From: Elusimicrobiota bacterium
GTDB taxonomy: Bacteria; Elusimicrobiota; Endomicrobiia; CG1-02-37-114; XYA2-FULL-39-19
Assembly (NCBI GenBank): GCA_018816525.1
Contig: JAHIVV010000048.1
Location: 1-51,027, forward strand
DNA length: 51,027 nucleotides
Reading direction: 5' to 3'
Shown here: positions 17,539 through 26,107 of the stretch, piece by piece
How the letters are laid out: each line of letters starts with the position of its first letter
Position numbering within the stretch: the first letter of the stretch is position 1
The notes under the pieces: generated by a model
Databases searched by the model: none
Seen by the model: the letters and a program-made list of their open reading frames with translations, nothing else
What the model was told of the DNA's origin: nothing
Made by a program: the position numbers and the translations under genes

Positions 17539-17796
17539 ATGGAAGAGAATAAAGCGCTAACAAACCTGAATTCAGAAAAATTACCTGAAATTATGGATGT
17601 TATTCAATTAGCCCAGTATTTAGGGATAGGAAAATCAAAAATTTATAATCTAATAAGAACAAAAAAAATTCCTGCATCCCGTATTGGCAGGCAGTATAGA
17701 TTTTCAAAAGAAGTTATCGATCACTGGCTGAAAGAAAGAATAATTACCGGGCTGGAACCTCAGATACAATTGTTCGATAAAAAAGACAAGGAGTAA
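17539..17796 (+). CDS. Excisionase-type helix-turn-helix protein
   Basis: This 85-residue single-domain DNA-binding protein is of the HTH_17/excisionase (MerR-like winged helix) family. The diagnostic stretch is MDVIQLAQYLGIGKSKIYNLI, followed by KKIPASRIGRQYRFSKEVIDHWL. Proteins of this type occur in plasmids and phages but also as plain chromosomal regulators. No integrase is near, so a role as local regulator of the kamA cassette is the more likely inference. The stop is three bases from the kamA ATG, with gaaaaaagacaaggagtaat as ribosome-binding region. Confidence 0.85.
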   Translation: MEENKALTNLNSEKLPEIMDVIQLAQYLGIGKSKIYNLIRTKKIPASRIGRQYRFSKEVIDHWLKERIITGLEPQIQLFDKKDKE

Positions 17797-17798
17797 TA

Positions 17799-18977
17799 AT
17801 GCCTCACACAGACTGCGAGCCTCCGGACACAAGTCCCGTAAGTTGGCCCTCAAACCTGAATGACTGGTTCTGGCAATTAAGGCACAGAATAACTACTGTA
17901 GGTCAGCTGGAAAAAATTATTAACCTGACAGTTGAAGAAAAACGCGCAATTCAGTATTCAAACAAAATATTTAAAATGGCAATTACACCATACTTTGCAT
18001 CATTGCTAAGCAAAGACGACCCAAACTGCCCTTTAAGAAAACAGTGCATACCTTCTTTACAGGAATTTAAAACAAACATCAATGAAATGTCAGATCCTTG
18101 CGGAGAGGAAGAAGACAGCCCTGTCCCCGGATTGATTCACCGTTATCCTGACCGGGTTCTGCTTTTAGCAACGGATACCTGCGCAACTTACTGCAGGCAT
18201 TGCACCAGAAGGCGTATTGTAGGCTCCAGTGAGACTCGCATGTCAACAGCAAACTTTCATCAGGCAGTTAACTATATAAAGGAACATAAAGAAATACGGG
18301 ACGTACTTATCTCTGGCGGGGACCCGCTTCTTTTGTCTGATGAAAAACTTGAGTATTTCCTGAAAACCCTCCGTTCAATTGAAACTATCGAAGTAATCAG
18401 GATTGGAACCCGCGCGCCAGTGACACTGCCGCAGAGAATCACAGAAAAACTCTGCTCAATGCTTAAAAAATACCAGCCACTCTATATAAGCATTCATTTT
18501 AATCATCCAAAAGAAATAACAGCCGAATCAAAAAAAGCCTGCAACCTGCTTTCAGACTCGGGTATTCCTTTAGGTTCGCAGAGTGTACTGTTAAAGGGAA
18601 TAAATGATAAACCCCAGATAATAATGACTCTTATGCACGAACTTTTGAAAATCCGGGTAAGGCCTTATTACATATATCAGTGCGATTTAGCAAAAGGAAC
18701 TTCCCATTTCAGGACTAATATAAGCGCCGGAATAAAAATTATTGACTCTTTGAGAGGCCATACTACCGGCTATGCTGTACCAACTTATGTAATTGACGCG
18801 CCGGGCGGCGGCGGGAAGGTCCCGATCGGACCGGAATATCTTATTTCCAAATCAAAAAGCGGCGTAATTATAAAAAATTACGAAGGGAAAATGTTTGTTT
18901 ACCCTGAGAACGGCAAGCCGTTTACCCAGGAAGAGATTGATAAAGCAAACAGACAGTTTTCTTTTGTAAAAAAATAA
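17799..18977 (+). CDS. kamA: Lysine 2,3-aminomutase (radical SAM)
   Basis: It converts L-lysine to L-beta-lysine using a [4Fe-4S] cluster, S-adenosylmethionine and PLP. In the 392 residues the cluster cysteines are C128, C132 and C135 in CATYCRHC. GGDPLLL is the SAM-binding stretch and PLP Lys340 lies in DAPGGGGK. D296 (YQCD) and D333 (VIDAPGGGGK) sit at the spacing of the two lysine-recognising Asp residues in the clostridial enzyme (D293, D330, K337). This favours free lysine as substrate over glutamate or EF-P. No ablB acetyltransferase is adjacent, so the fate of beta-lysine is open. Confidence 0.9.
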   Translation: MPHTDCEPPDTSPVSWPSNLNDWFWQLRHRITTVGQLEKIINLTVEEKRAIQYSNKIFKMAITPYFASLLSKDDPNCPLRKQCIPSLQEFKTNINEMSDPCGEEEDSPVPGLIHRYPDRVLLLATDTCATYCRHCTRRRIVGSSETRMSTANFHQAVNYIKEHKEIRDVLISGGDPLLLSDEKLEYFLKTLRSIETIEVIRIGTRAPVTLPQRITEKLCSMLKKYQPLYISIHFNHPKEITAESKKACNLLSDSGIPLGSQSVLLKGINDKPQIIMTLMHELLKIRVRPYYIYQCDLAKGTSHFRTNISAGIKIIDSLRGHTTGYAVPTYVIDAPGGGGKVPIGPEYLISKSKSGVIIKNYEGKMFVYPENGKPFTQEEIDKANRQFSFVKK

Positions 18978-18993
18978 TGAGGGGGAAGAAAAA

Positions 18994-19578
18994 ATGAAGA
19001 AATTGTTGGTGTTAGCAGTAGTTGTTTTGAGCAGTTGCAGCGGTGCTTTTGCCTGGACATTAAAACCAGTCCTTGGTTATGGCACATTGATGTCACCGTC
19101 ATTACCGGATGTCTCTAGTTTGGGCGGAACAATGACCAAAGGCGGATTGAATGGGGGAGTTCAGGCATTGTGGGATAAGGGAACATATTCCGCAGGAATA
19201 GAACTTGCCTCTATCCCGCTGTATAGCTATAATTACAGCCTTACAGGATTAACGGGTTTCAACTATCAGACTTTTCAACCAATATATGGGACAGTTTCAT
19301 ATAATGTTTCTGCAACTGCAATGCCTATACTTGCCGTAATTCAATATCCGGTTGGCAACCAGTCAGGAAGTTTCGCTCCGTATCTTACCGGCGGCGCAGG
19401 AATTTACATGATTTCGGGAGCGGGGATTTTAAGCAAATCGGATTTTGGAATCTGCGCTGGAGCCGGCGCTTCATTAAGCCCGGCAATAGATGCCGCCATA
19501 AAATACTATTATATTACAACCAGCGGCACTGCCTGTTCGCTTTTTAATATTGCTGTTGGTTATAGTTTCAAAATGTAA
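18994..19578 (+). CDS. Secreted beta-barrel-like outer-membrane protein, unknown
   Basis: The 194-residue protein has a signal peptide (MKKLLVLAVVVLSSC, with possible cleavage after AFA before Trp21). A lipobox-like LSSC is also present, so lipoprotein processing cannot be excluded. The mature part alternates short Gly/Tyr/Thr/Ser-rich strands (VLGYGTLM, GGVQALWD, YSAGIELASIPLYSY, FAPYLTGGAGIYM) and ends VGYSFKM. This is typical of small eight-strand barrels. A gagggggaag site precedes the ATG. It lies 16 bases after kamA, so it is probably cotranscribed. No specific family is recognised. Confidence 0.68.
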   Translation: MKKLLVLAVVVLSSCSGAFAWTLKPVLGYGTLMSPSLPDVSSLGGTMTKGGLNGGVQALWDKGTYSAGIELASIPLYSYNYSLTGLTGFNYQTFQPIYGTVSYNVSATAMPILAVIQYPVGNQSGSFAPYLTGGAGIYMISGAGILSKSDFGICAGAGASLSPAIDAAIKYYYITTSGTACSLFNIAVGYSFKM

Positions 19579-19625
19579 TTTCGGAAACTATTTTTAAATT
19601 CTAAAACAAAAGGAGGTGAGTTTAC

Positions 19626-19847
19626 ATGGCAGAAAAAGTCGTAGCAGTTGGAGTAAAAAAAGAGGACGGATTCCTGTATTTCGTAGACAAAGCAGGTGAT
19701 GTTTCTCGCGCTAAAATGGCAAGAGGCGGCAAAAAAGGTGGCAAACCTACAAAAGTCGCTAAAGTCGGCGTGAAGAAAGCGAAAGGGTATTTGTATTTCA
19801 TCGATAAGAAAGGTGATGTCTCTCGCGCTAAAATGGTGAGAAGATAA
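19626..19847 (+). CDS. Small basic protein with two tandem repeats, unknown
   Basis: The 73-residue protein is built from two copies of a 24-residue unit, residues 8-31 and 47-70, with a period of 39. Nineteen of 24 positions are identical (core GxLYFxDKxGDVSRAKM). A Gly/Lys-rich linker (GGKKGGKPTK) joins them. It is strongly basic and has no signal or membrane segment. The ribosome-binding site aaaggaggtga is the strongest in the window, so abundant synthesis is expected. A terminator follows. The repeats may be two small beta-hairpin modules; nucleic-acid or ribosome contact is an inference from charge. I cannot name a family. Confidence 0.75.
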   Translation: MAEKVVAVGVKKEDGFLYFVDKAGDVSRAKMARGGKKGGKPTKVAKVGVKKAKGYLYFIDKKGDVSRAKMVRR

Positions 19848-19884
19848 TACTTATCTGCTAAAATACTCAGGACAAACTCAGGAT

Positions 19885-19955
19885 AAAAAGAGTCTTTTCT
19901 ATCTAACAAAGTCACTAACTATAGTGGCAAACAGATATTAAGGGCTCTTTTTTTT
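19885..19955 (+). terminator. Multi-stem intrinsic terminator after the kamA cassette
   Basis: The outer stem is AAAAAGAGTC (19885-19894) with GGCTCTTTTT (19943-19952), 10 bp including one G-U. Inside are TATCT/AGATA and an inner hairpin CACTA-ACTA-TAGTG. The outer 3' arm runs into eight Ts at 19948-19955. It separates the 73-aa repeat protein from the aconitase promoter. Confidence 0.65.
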
Positions 19956-19967
19956 ACTCTTTTTTTA

Positions 19968-19976
19968 TGGTATAAT
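19968..19976 (+). promoter_or_regulatory. Extended -10 promoter of aconitase, near-leaderless
   Basis: TGGTATAAT at 19968-19976 is a perfect extended -10 element, and a second TATAAT follows immediately at 19977-19982. The start point from the first box would be near 19983, four bases before the aconitase ATG. The -35 region is only a T-rich tract that overlaps the upstream terminator. No Shine-Dalgarno sequence precedes the ATG. Confidence 0.62.
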
Positions 19977-19986
19977 TATAATTATT

Positions 19987-21933
19987 ATGAACCTAACCGA
20001 AAAAATCATTTCCAGCCATTTAGTTGACAAAAAAGCCAAATTAGTACCAGGGGAGAAGGTAGGCATTAAAATTGACCAGACTTTAACCCAGGATGCTACC
20101 GGAACTCTAGTATATCTACAGCTTGAAACCCTTGATATTAAGAACATTAAAACCAAGCTTTCAGTTTCCTATGTTGACCACAATACCCTGCAAACCGGCT
20201 TTGAAAACTCCGATGACCACCGATATCTTAAATCTATAGCCCAAAAATACGGGATTATCTTCTCTCCTCCGGGAAACGGCATTTGCCACCAGTTGCATCT
20301 CGAAAATTTTGCCTCGCCCGGCGAAACGCTACTGGGCTCGGACAGCCATACACCTACCTCAGGCGCAACAGGAATGATTGCTATCGGCGCAGGCGGCTTG
20401 GATATCGCCTGCGCAATTGCCGGAGAGTCCTATTTCATTACTATGCCTGAAGTTGTTAATATAGTGCTTAAGGGCAGGCTTAAACCCTGGGTAAGCGCTA
20501 AAGATATTATCCTTGAACTGCTCAGGATGTTCACAGTAAAAGGCGGGGTAAATAAAATTTATGAATATTCCGGGGATGCCCTTAAATATTTATCAGTTCC
20601 CGAGCGCTCAACAATCACCAATATGGGCGCTGAGCTGGGCCTGACTACATCAATATTTCCGTCTGATGAAATAACAAAACAATTTTTAACCCGGCAGTGG
20701 CGCGCAAAACAGTGGAAGAAACTCTCTGCAGATAAAGATGCAAAATACAGCGAAACAGTCGAAATAGACTTGAATAAACTGGAACCTTTAATTGCCTGTC
20801 CTCACAGCCCTGATGCAGTTAAAAAGGTATCTGAAGTTGCAAATATAAAAGTTGACCAGGTTTGTATCGGTTCCTGCACAAACTCAAGCTATCGTGATTT
20901 GTTGCTTGTTGCAAAATTACTTGAAAATAAAGAAATTCACAATGACGTTGATTTTATAATTTCACCCGGCTCAAAACAGGTTATGTCCATGCTTTCTGCT
21001 TCAGGAGCGTTAGAATCACTTGTAAAATCGCGGGCAAGGATACTTGAAGCAACCTGCGGCCCTTGTATCGGTATGGGCAGTGCTCCTTCAACCAACAGTG
21101 TTTCTCTGCGCACTTTTAACAGAAATTTTGCTGGCAGAAGCGGCACAAAAAGCGCATCCATTTATCTTTGCAGCCCTGAAACAGCGGTTGCAAGCGCAAT
21201 TTTTGGTTCAATAACCGACCCGAGAGAACTGGGCAAATTCCCTGAGCTGGAAATATCCCCTGCGGGAAAACAGGAAATAAAATCAAATTTTATCTACCCA
21301 TCCTATGATAAAACAAAAAAAGTGGAAATTGTCCGCGGCCCGAATATTAAACCATTGCCTGAATTCACGCCGCTTAAAGATAAAATTTTATGCTCTGTTG
21401 CTATTAAATTGGGCGACAATATTTCAACCGACGATATTCTGCCGGCAGGCGCAAAGATATTGCCTCTAAGGTCAAATATACCGGCGATATCCGAGTATAC
21501 TTTAACCAGAGTTGATGAATTATTTCCTAAAAGGGCAAAAGGCCTTCTCCAAACCGGAAAGACAAACATAATTATTGCCGGGGAAAATTATGGGCAGGGC
21601 TCTTCCCGCGAGCATGCGGCGATAGTTTTAAGGTATTTAGGCGTTTCCGCCGTGCTTGCAAAATCCTTTGCCAGAATACACAGGTCAAACCTGATAAATT
21701 TCGGCGTTATTCCTCTTGTTTTTAAAAATCCAGTAGATTATGATAACATTATCCAGGGTGACGAATTTGAAATGGAGGATATTATTAATTCCATTAAACA
21801 GGATCTTCCTTTAAAAATTTTCAATAAAACAAAAAACCTTGTATTCAAGGTAAAATATACCTTTGACCAACGGGAGAAGGAATTAATTTTTGCCGGCGGT
21901 TTACTGCCTTTTATAAAAAATAAAAATGACTGA
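19987..21933 (+). CDS. Aconitate hydratase, short (648-aa) anaerobe type
   Basis: It isomerises citrate to isocitrate via a [4Fe-4S] cluster. The cluster cysteines are C297 (IGSCTNS) and C357/C360 (CGPCIGMG). The N-terminal KIDQTLTQDATGT and SDSHTPTSGATGMIAIGAGG motifs and the C-terminal swivel domain (GDNISTDDILPAG, then GENYGQGSSREHAA) are in the usual order. The length fits the compact single-chain aconitases and not the ~900-residue AcnA/B. A homoaconitase or related dehydratase cannot be wholly excluded. No other citrate-cycle gene is in the window. The stop overlaps proA by eight bases. Confidence 0.88.
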   Translation: MNLTEKIISSHLVDKKAKLVPGEKVGIKIDQTLTQDATGTLVYLQLETLDIKNIKTKLSVSYVDHNTLQTGFENSDDHRYLKSIAQKYGIIFSPPGNGICHQLHLENFASPGETLLGSDSHTPTSGATGMIAIGAGGLDIACAIAGESYFITMPEVVNIVLKGRLKPWVSAKDIILELLRMFTVKGGVNKIYEYSGDALKYLSVPERSTITNMGAELGLTTSIFPSDEITKQFLTRQWRAKQWKKLSADKDAKYSETVEIDLNKLEPLIACPHSPDAVKKVSEVANIKVDQVCIGSCTNSSYRDLLLVAKLLENKEIHNDVDFIISPGSKQVMSMLSASGALESLVKSRARILEATCGPCIGMGSAPSTNSVSLRTFNRNFAGRSGTKSASIYLCSPETAVASAIFGSITDPRELGKFPELEISPAGKQEIKSNFIYPSYDKTKKVEIVRGPNIKPLPEFTPLKDKILCSVAIKLGDNISTDDILPAGAKILPLRSNIPAISEYTLTRVDELFPKRAKGLLQTGKTNIIIAGENYGQGSSREHAAIVLRYLGVSAVLAKSFARIHRSNLINFGVIPLVFKNPVDYDNIIQGDEFEMEDIINSIKQDLPLKIFNKTKNLVFKVKYTFDQREKELIFAGGLLPFIKNKND

Positions 21934-23179
21934 TAAACAACTTTTAAAACTTGTTCAAGCTGTAAAAACAGCCTCCCGAAAACTAGCCAATGTTTCTACA
22001 GAACTTAAAAACAAAGCTTTAACCAGGGCAGCTGAACTTATTATTGAAAAAAAAGACGCGATAATAAAAGAAAACCTTAAGGATGTTGCTAACGCAAAAA
22101 AAAACAAACTTTCCGAAGCGCTTATGGACAGGCTTACCCTCAATGAGAATAGAATAAATGAAATGTCTAAGGGCGTGAAAGATGTAATTGCCCTTCCCGA
22201 TCCGGTTGGCACGGTTATATCAGAACAAACAAGGCCGTCAGGAATAAAACTGCAAAAAATAAAAGTGCCTATCGGAGTAATATGCATGATTTACGAATCC
22301 AGGCCGAATGTAACAATAGATTCCACGGCGTTATGCCTCAAATCAGGCAATGCGGTAATTTTACGCGGCGGCAGTGAAGCGATAAATTCAAACAGACTGC
22401 TCTCAAAAATAATTAAGCAGGCGCTTAAAGAAACAGGCTTGCCGGAAAATGCGGTATTTTTCATTGATTCCACCGACAGGAAAATAATTTACAGGCTGAT
22501 AAAAATGGATACTTTAATAGACCTGGTAATCCCGCGCGGCGGGGAGAAAATGGTCAACGAAATCCGCGAACAATCCTGCGTGCCTGTTTTGTCGCACGGC
22601 AGGGGTTTATGTGCCACTTATATTGACAAATCCGCTGATAGCGACATGGCCGTAAAAATTGTTTACAACGCCAAAGTTCAGCGGCCGGGCGTGTGCAACG
22701 CAACCGAAACCCTTCTGGTACATAAAGACATTGCCGGCGCCGTGCTTCCGGAATTAGGCCGATTACTGCAAAAAACAGGAGTACAAATTCGGGGATGTGC
22801 AAATACGAAGAAAATCCTCAAAAATATAAAAACAGCCGCAAGTAAAGATTGGTCCACGGAGTTTCATGACCTGATACTTGCCGTAAAAATTGTTGGTTCC
22901 ATCGAAGAAGCAATAAAGCATATCAATACATACGGTTCAGGCCATACTGATTCAATAATCACACAGGACATAAATGAGGCAGAAAAATTCCTAAACGAAG
23001 TTGATTCTTCCGCTGTTTTGCACAACGCTTCAACACGCCTGCACGATGGCAGTGTCTTTGGATTAGGGTCAGAAATGGGGATATCTACGCAAAAACTTCA
23101 CGCCCGGGGCACCATGGGCTTGAACGAACTAACCTCAACAAAGTATATTGTTCGCGGAACAGGACAAATAAGAGAATGA
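21926..23179 (+). CDS. proA: Glutamate-5-semialdehyde dehydrogenase (gamma-glutamyl phosphate reductase)
   Basis: It reduces gamma-glutamyl phosphate to glutamate semialdehyde, the second step of proline synthesis. The 417 residues are typical. Family stretches include VPIGVICMIYESRPNVTID, LRGGSEAINSNR, IPRGGEKMV, the catalytic Cys in VQRPGVCNATETLLVH, and the C-terminal GLGSEMGISTQKLHARGTMG. It overlaps the aconitase stop by eight bases and nadD by four (ATGA). proB is not here; proC is at 3657-4454. Confidence 0.95.
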   Translation: MTDKQLLKLVQAVKTASRKLANVSTELKNKALTRAAELIIEKKDAIIKENLKDVANAKKNKLSEALMDRLTLNENRINEMSKGVKDVIALPDPVGTVISEQTRPSGIKLQKIKVPIGVICMIYESRPNVTIDSTALCLKSGNAVILRGGSEAINSNRLLSKIIKQALKETGLPENAVFFIDSTDRKIIYRLIKMDTLIDLVIPRGGEKMVNEIREQSCVPVLSHGRGLCATYIDKSADSDMAVKIVYNAKVQRPGVCNATETLLVHKDIAGAVLPELGRLLQKTGVQIRGCANTKKILKNIKTAASKDWSTEFHDLILAVKIVGSIEEAIKHINTYGSGHTDSIITQDINEAEKFLNEVDSSAVLHNASTRLHDGSVFGLGSEMGISTQKLHARGTMGLNELTSTKYIVRGTGQIRE

Positions 23180-23757
23180 AAATCGGGTTATTCGGCGGGA
23201 CATTTAATCCTATACATCACGGGCACCTGATTATTGCAGAATCGGCGAGATCCTATTTCGGGCTGGATAAAGTTATATTAATTCCTTCCGGGAAACCTCC
23301 GCACAAACCGGGCATTCCTATTGCATCAAAGGAACACCGGCTGAAAATGGTAAAAATAGCCATTGAGGATAACCCATATTTTTCTGTCAGCGATTATGAA
23401 CTCCGAAAAACTGACCTAACCTATACTTTTGATACAATCCAGTATTTTAAAAATTTGTACCCAAAAGATGAGCTGTACTTTATTATGGGCCTTGAACTAT
23501 TGCTGGAAATTAATACCTGGGAAAAGGGCGAAAACATCCTGGATGAATGTAAATTCCTTGTTGGTTTGAAACCAAATTTTTCAGTCAGCAAGATACCTGA
23601 TAAGGTAAAAAACAAAGTAAAATTTTTCTATATACCTTTTATAGATATTTCCAGCACCCTGCTCCGGGGCTATTTAAGCAGAAATGTTTCCCTGCGTTAC
23701 TTAACGCCTGAATCTGTGAGAAAATATATTTCCAAAAATAATTTATATCAGGAATAA
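23176..23757 (+). CDS. nadD: Nicotinate-nucleotide adenylyltransferase
   Basis: It adenylates nicotinate mononucleotide to deamido-NAD in NAD synthesis. The 193 residues carry the N-terminal nucleotidyltransferase motif GGTFNPIHHGHL (6-17), SGKPPHK, the YFIMGLELL region, and the C-terminal DISSTLLRGYL motif. It overlaps proA (ATGA). The next gene begins right after its stop. The proA-nadD-LCP-rsfS order is a common bacterial neighbourhood, here with pilT and a cNMP/GAF gene inserted. Confidence 0.94.
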   Translation: MKIGLFGGTFNPIHHGHLIIAESARSYFGLDKVILIPSGKPPHKPGIPIASKEHRLKMVKIAIEDNPYFSVSDYELRKTDLTYTFDTIQYFKNLYPKDELYFIMGLELLLEINTWEKGENILDECKFLVGLKPNFSVSKIPDKVKNKVKFFYIPFIDISSTLLRGYLSRNVSLRYLTPESVRKYISKNNLYQE

Positions 23758-24990
23758 GTGTACCCCATGCACGATAAACTAAAAAAACTCACTCTAAAAC
23801 AAATAACTTTAATTGTCGCCGCTTCCATCGTTGTAATTACAATATTTTTATCCTGGAGAAGCAACGTTGTATCCCGCATAACAGCTAAAAAGAACATTAA
23901 TTTTATTGTTGTCGGCACCGACTACGTTGACCATTCCCTGCATTCTGATACGCTTATTTTTGTTTCCTACAATCCGCGCAGTAACTTCATTGATATTATC
24001 TCAATTCCCAGGGACACGAAAATCTCCGTGCCCGGCCTCAATGTAAACAGGATAAACGAGGTTTATGCGTATTATTTTAAAAGGGAGAAAAACCATTATT
24101 CCTCTCTTGAAGCCTTGCGTAAAGTTGTGGCGATAATATTTTTAAACCGGGTTGAAATACCTTACTATTTCCAGGTGGATTATAATGCTTTCAGAAAACT
24201 TATTGACGCTGTAGGCGGCATTAAGATAGAAATTGATGACCCAATGAAATATGACGACCAGGCGGGAAACCTGCATATAAATTTCACGCCAGGCCCCTGG
24301 CTTTTATACGGCAGTTCAGCTGTCGACCTTACTACAAAAAAAGAATACAAGAATATGGGCGCTTTGGAATATGTAAGGTTTCGCTCCAACGCCGGAGATA
24401 TCGGCAGGATCTACCGACAGCAAAGGTTCGTAGAAGCCCTGGTTAACCGCTTCAAGAGTCCGACAATAATTCTGCGCATTCCCAGATTATTGAAGTGTAT
24501 AATGGAATCACCCCATACGAATTTAGGCATTTACGATATTTTAACTATGATGCTTGAGCTTAAAAAAGTTGATTTCGACAATATCCGTAAAGCCCAGCTT
24601 CCCGGAAAACCTTTTTACAATTATTGGATGGCTGACCCCGTAGAAATCAATAAAGTACTGGGCCTTATTTATGGTTCAGGCGTTGAATACGACCAGGCAA
24701 AAATTATTGTTGAAGTGTTAAATGCTTCCAGCTACCCCGGGATAGCCCTGGAAGTATCAAGGAAATTGAGAGACTCAGGGTTTGATGTTATCAATTACCA
24801 AAATTGCCCGACAAAATCCTTGAAAACTATAATTGTAGACCGGGTAGGAAACCTGAAAGCTGCCCAGAATATTGCCAATCTGATGGAAACCGAAGAAATT
24901 TTTACACGCTACGATTCTAAACGACTGGTAGACATTTCCGTATATATCGGCAAAGATTATAAAATAAAAAACAAGCAGGAATATCAGTAA
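23758..24990 (+). CDS. LytR-CpsA-Psr (LCP) family protein with LytR_C domain
   Basis: LCP proteins transfer lipid-linked glycopolymers onto peptidoglycan or other acceptors at the outer face of the cytoplasmic membrane. The 410 residues start with a short cytoplasmic part and one TM helix at about 16-34. The LCP domain follows, with SDTLIFVSYN, SIPRDTKI, RINEVYAY, VDYNAFRKLIDAVGGI, ALEYVRFRS and RIYRQQRF. The catalytic Asp and Arg positions look conserved. Residues about 320-405 form a LytR_C domain (VEVLNASSYPGIA onwards). The start is GTG 23758, immediately after the nadD stop; ATG 23767 is equally possible. Confidence 0.88.
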   Translation: MYPMHDKLKKLTLKQITLIVAASIVVITIFLSWRSNVVSRITAKKNINFIVVGTDYVDHSLHSDTLIFVSYNPRSNFIDIISIPRDTKISVPGLNVNRINEVYAYYFKREKNHYSSLEALRKVVAIIFLNRVEIPYYFQVDYNAFRKLIDAVGGIKIEIDDPMKYDDQAGNLHINFTPGPWLLYGSSAVDLTTKKEYKNMGALEYVRFRSNAGDIGRIYRQQRFVEALVNRFKSPTIILRIPRLLKCIMESPHTNLGIYDILTMMLELKKVDFDNIRKAQLPGKPFYNYWMADPVEINKVLGLIYGSGVEYDQAKIIVEVLNASSYPGIALEVSRKLRDSGFDVINYQNCPTKSLKTIIVDRVGNLKAAQNIANLMETEEIFTRYDSKRLVDISVYIGKDYKIKNKQEYQ

Positions 24991-25006
24991 ATGGGGGTAA
25001 AAAAGT

Positions 25007-26107
25007 ATGGCTGAGATGGTAGAAATCCTGAAAGCAGCAGTTGACAAAAAAGCAAGCGACATTCACGTTGTGGTTGGCAAGCCGCCAATGGTAAGAATCC
25101 GGGGCGAAATCCAGTCTTTGGATGAATTCCCTGTATTAACGCCGGATGAAAGCAAACGGATTATTTACTCGATTTTATTTGAAGACCAGCGCGGAAAATT
25201 TGAAGAATCCGGGGAACTTGATTCTTCAACCATCGTCCCGAAAGTTGCCAGATTCAGGGTAAACGTATTCCTGCAGAAAAACGGGGTTGAAGCGGTTCTG
25301 CGCGTTATCCCTACGGTAATCCCTACTCCGGAAGAAATAGAATTGCCTACGCAGATCACGTCCCTTGCAGACCTGCCGAAAGGACTTGTGCTTGTCACCG
25401 GCCCTACAGGTTCAGGAAAATCAACAACACTTGCCTGCCTTTTAAACTTAATCAATACAAAGCACAAACACAATATAATAACCGTTGAAGATCCGATTGA
25501 ATTCGTTTACGAACATAAAAGCAGTATCGTCAGGCAGAGGGAAATCGGCCAGCACACTAAATCATTTGCCACCGCTTTGAAATATGCTTTACGCCAGGAC
25601 CCTGACGTTCTTCTTGTCGGCGAAATGCGTGATTTGGAAACAATCGGCGCTGCTATTACAATGGCTGAAACAGGGCATCTGGTTTTTGCAACGCTTCATA
25701 CCCAGGATGCCGCCCAAACCGTTGACCGCGTTATAGACGTGTTTCCTCCGCATCAGCAGCAACAGGTGCGCGTGCAGCTGGCGTCCACTCTAAAAGCCGT
25801 TGTATCACAAATACTTGTTCCGCGGTGCGACATGCCCGGGAGAGCCGCGGCGAGGGAAATAATGACGGTAACCCCGGCTATTGCCAACCTTATCCGTGAA
25901 GGAAAAACACACCAGATTTATAATGCCATAGACACCGGCATGAAATTCGGTATGATAAGCATGGATAAAGCGCTGATAGCTCTTGTCCAGGCTGGTAGAG
26001 TATCTACGGAAGATGCAGCAGCAAAAGCCGCAAACCCCGATTATGTGCGCAGCGGCGGAAAAACAGTAATGGCTACGGGAGGGCCGGGTTCCTATGCAGC
26101 ACACTAA
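25007..26107 (+). CDS. pilT: Type IV pilus retraction ATPase PilT
   Basis: This hexameric ATPase disassembles pili for twitching. It has 366 residues. The N-terminal PAS-like part starts AAVDKKASDIHVVVGKPPM. Walker A GPTGSGKST is at 132-140. The Asp box (TVEDPIEF), Walker B (DPDVLLVGEMRD) and His box (AETGHLVFATLHTQDA) follow. The C-terminal AREIMTVTPAIANLIREGKT corresponds to the PilT AIRNLIRE motif, which supports PilT over PilB. No other pilus genes are near. A gggggt site precedes the ATG. Its end overlaps the next gene by 14 bases. Confidence 0.93.
   Translation: MAEMVEILKAAVDKKASDIHVVVGKPPMVRIRGEIQSLDEFPVLTPDESKRIIYSILFEDQRGKFEESGELDSSTIVPKVARFRVNVFLQKNGVEAVLRVIPTVIPTPEEIELPTQITSLADLPKGLVLVTGPTGSGKSTTLACLLNLINTKHKHNIITVEDPIEFVYEHKSSIVRQREIGQHTKSFATALKYALRQDPDVLLVGEMRDLETIGAAITMAETGHLVFATLHTQDAAQTVDRVIDVFPPHQQQQVRVQLASTLKAVVSQILVPRCDMPGRAAAREIMTVTPAIANLIREGKTHQIYNAIDTGMKFGMISMDKALIALVQAGRVSTEDAAAKAANPDYVRSGGKTVMATGGPGSYAAH

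Noticed and set aside
17539-17796. Excisionase of an integrated element
   Set aside because: No integrase, attachment repeat or phage gene is near, and it is directly followed by a metabolic gene; a regulator is more likely.
19863-19884. Short direct repeat ACTCAGGA before the terminator at 19885
   Set aside because: Two copies of eight bases are too little to support a regulatory or mobile-element call.
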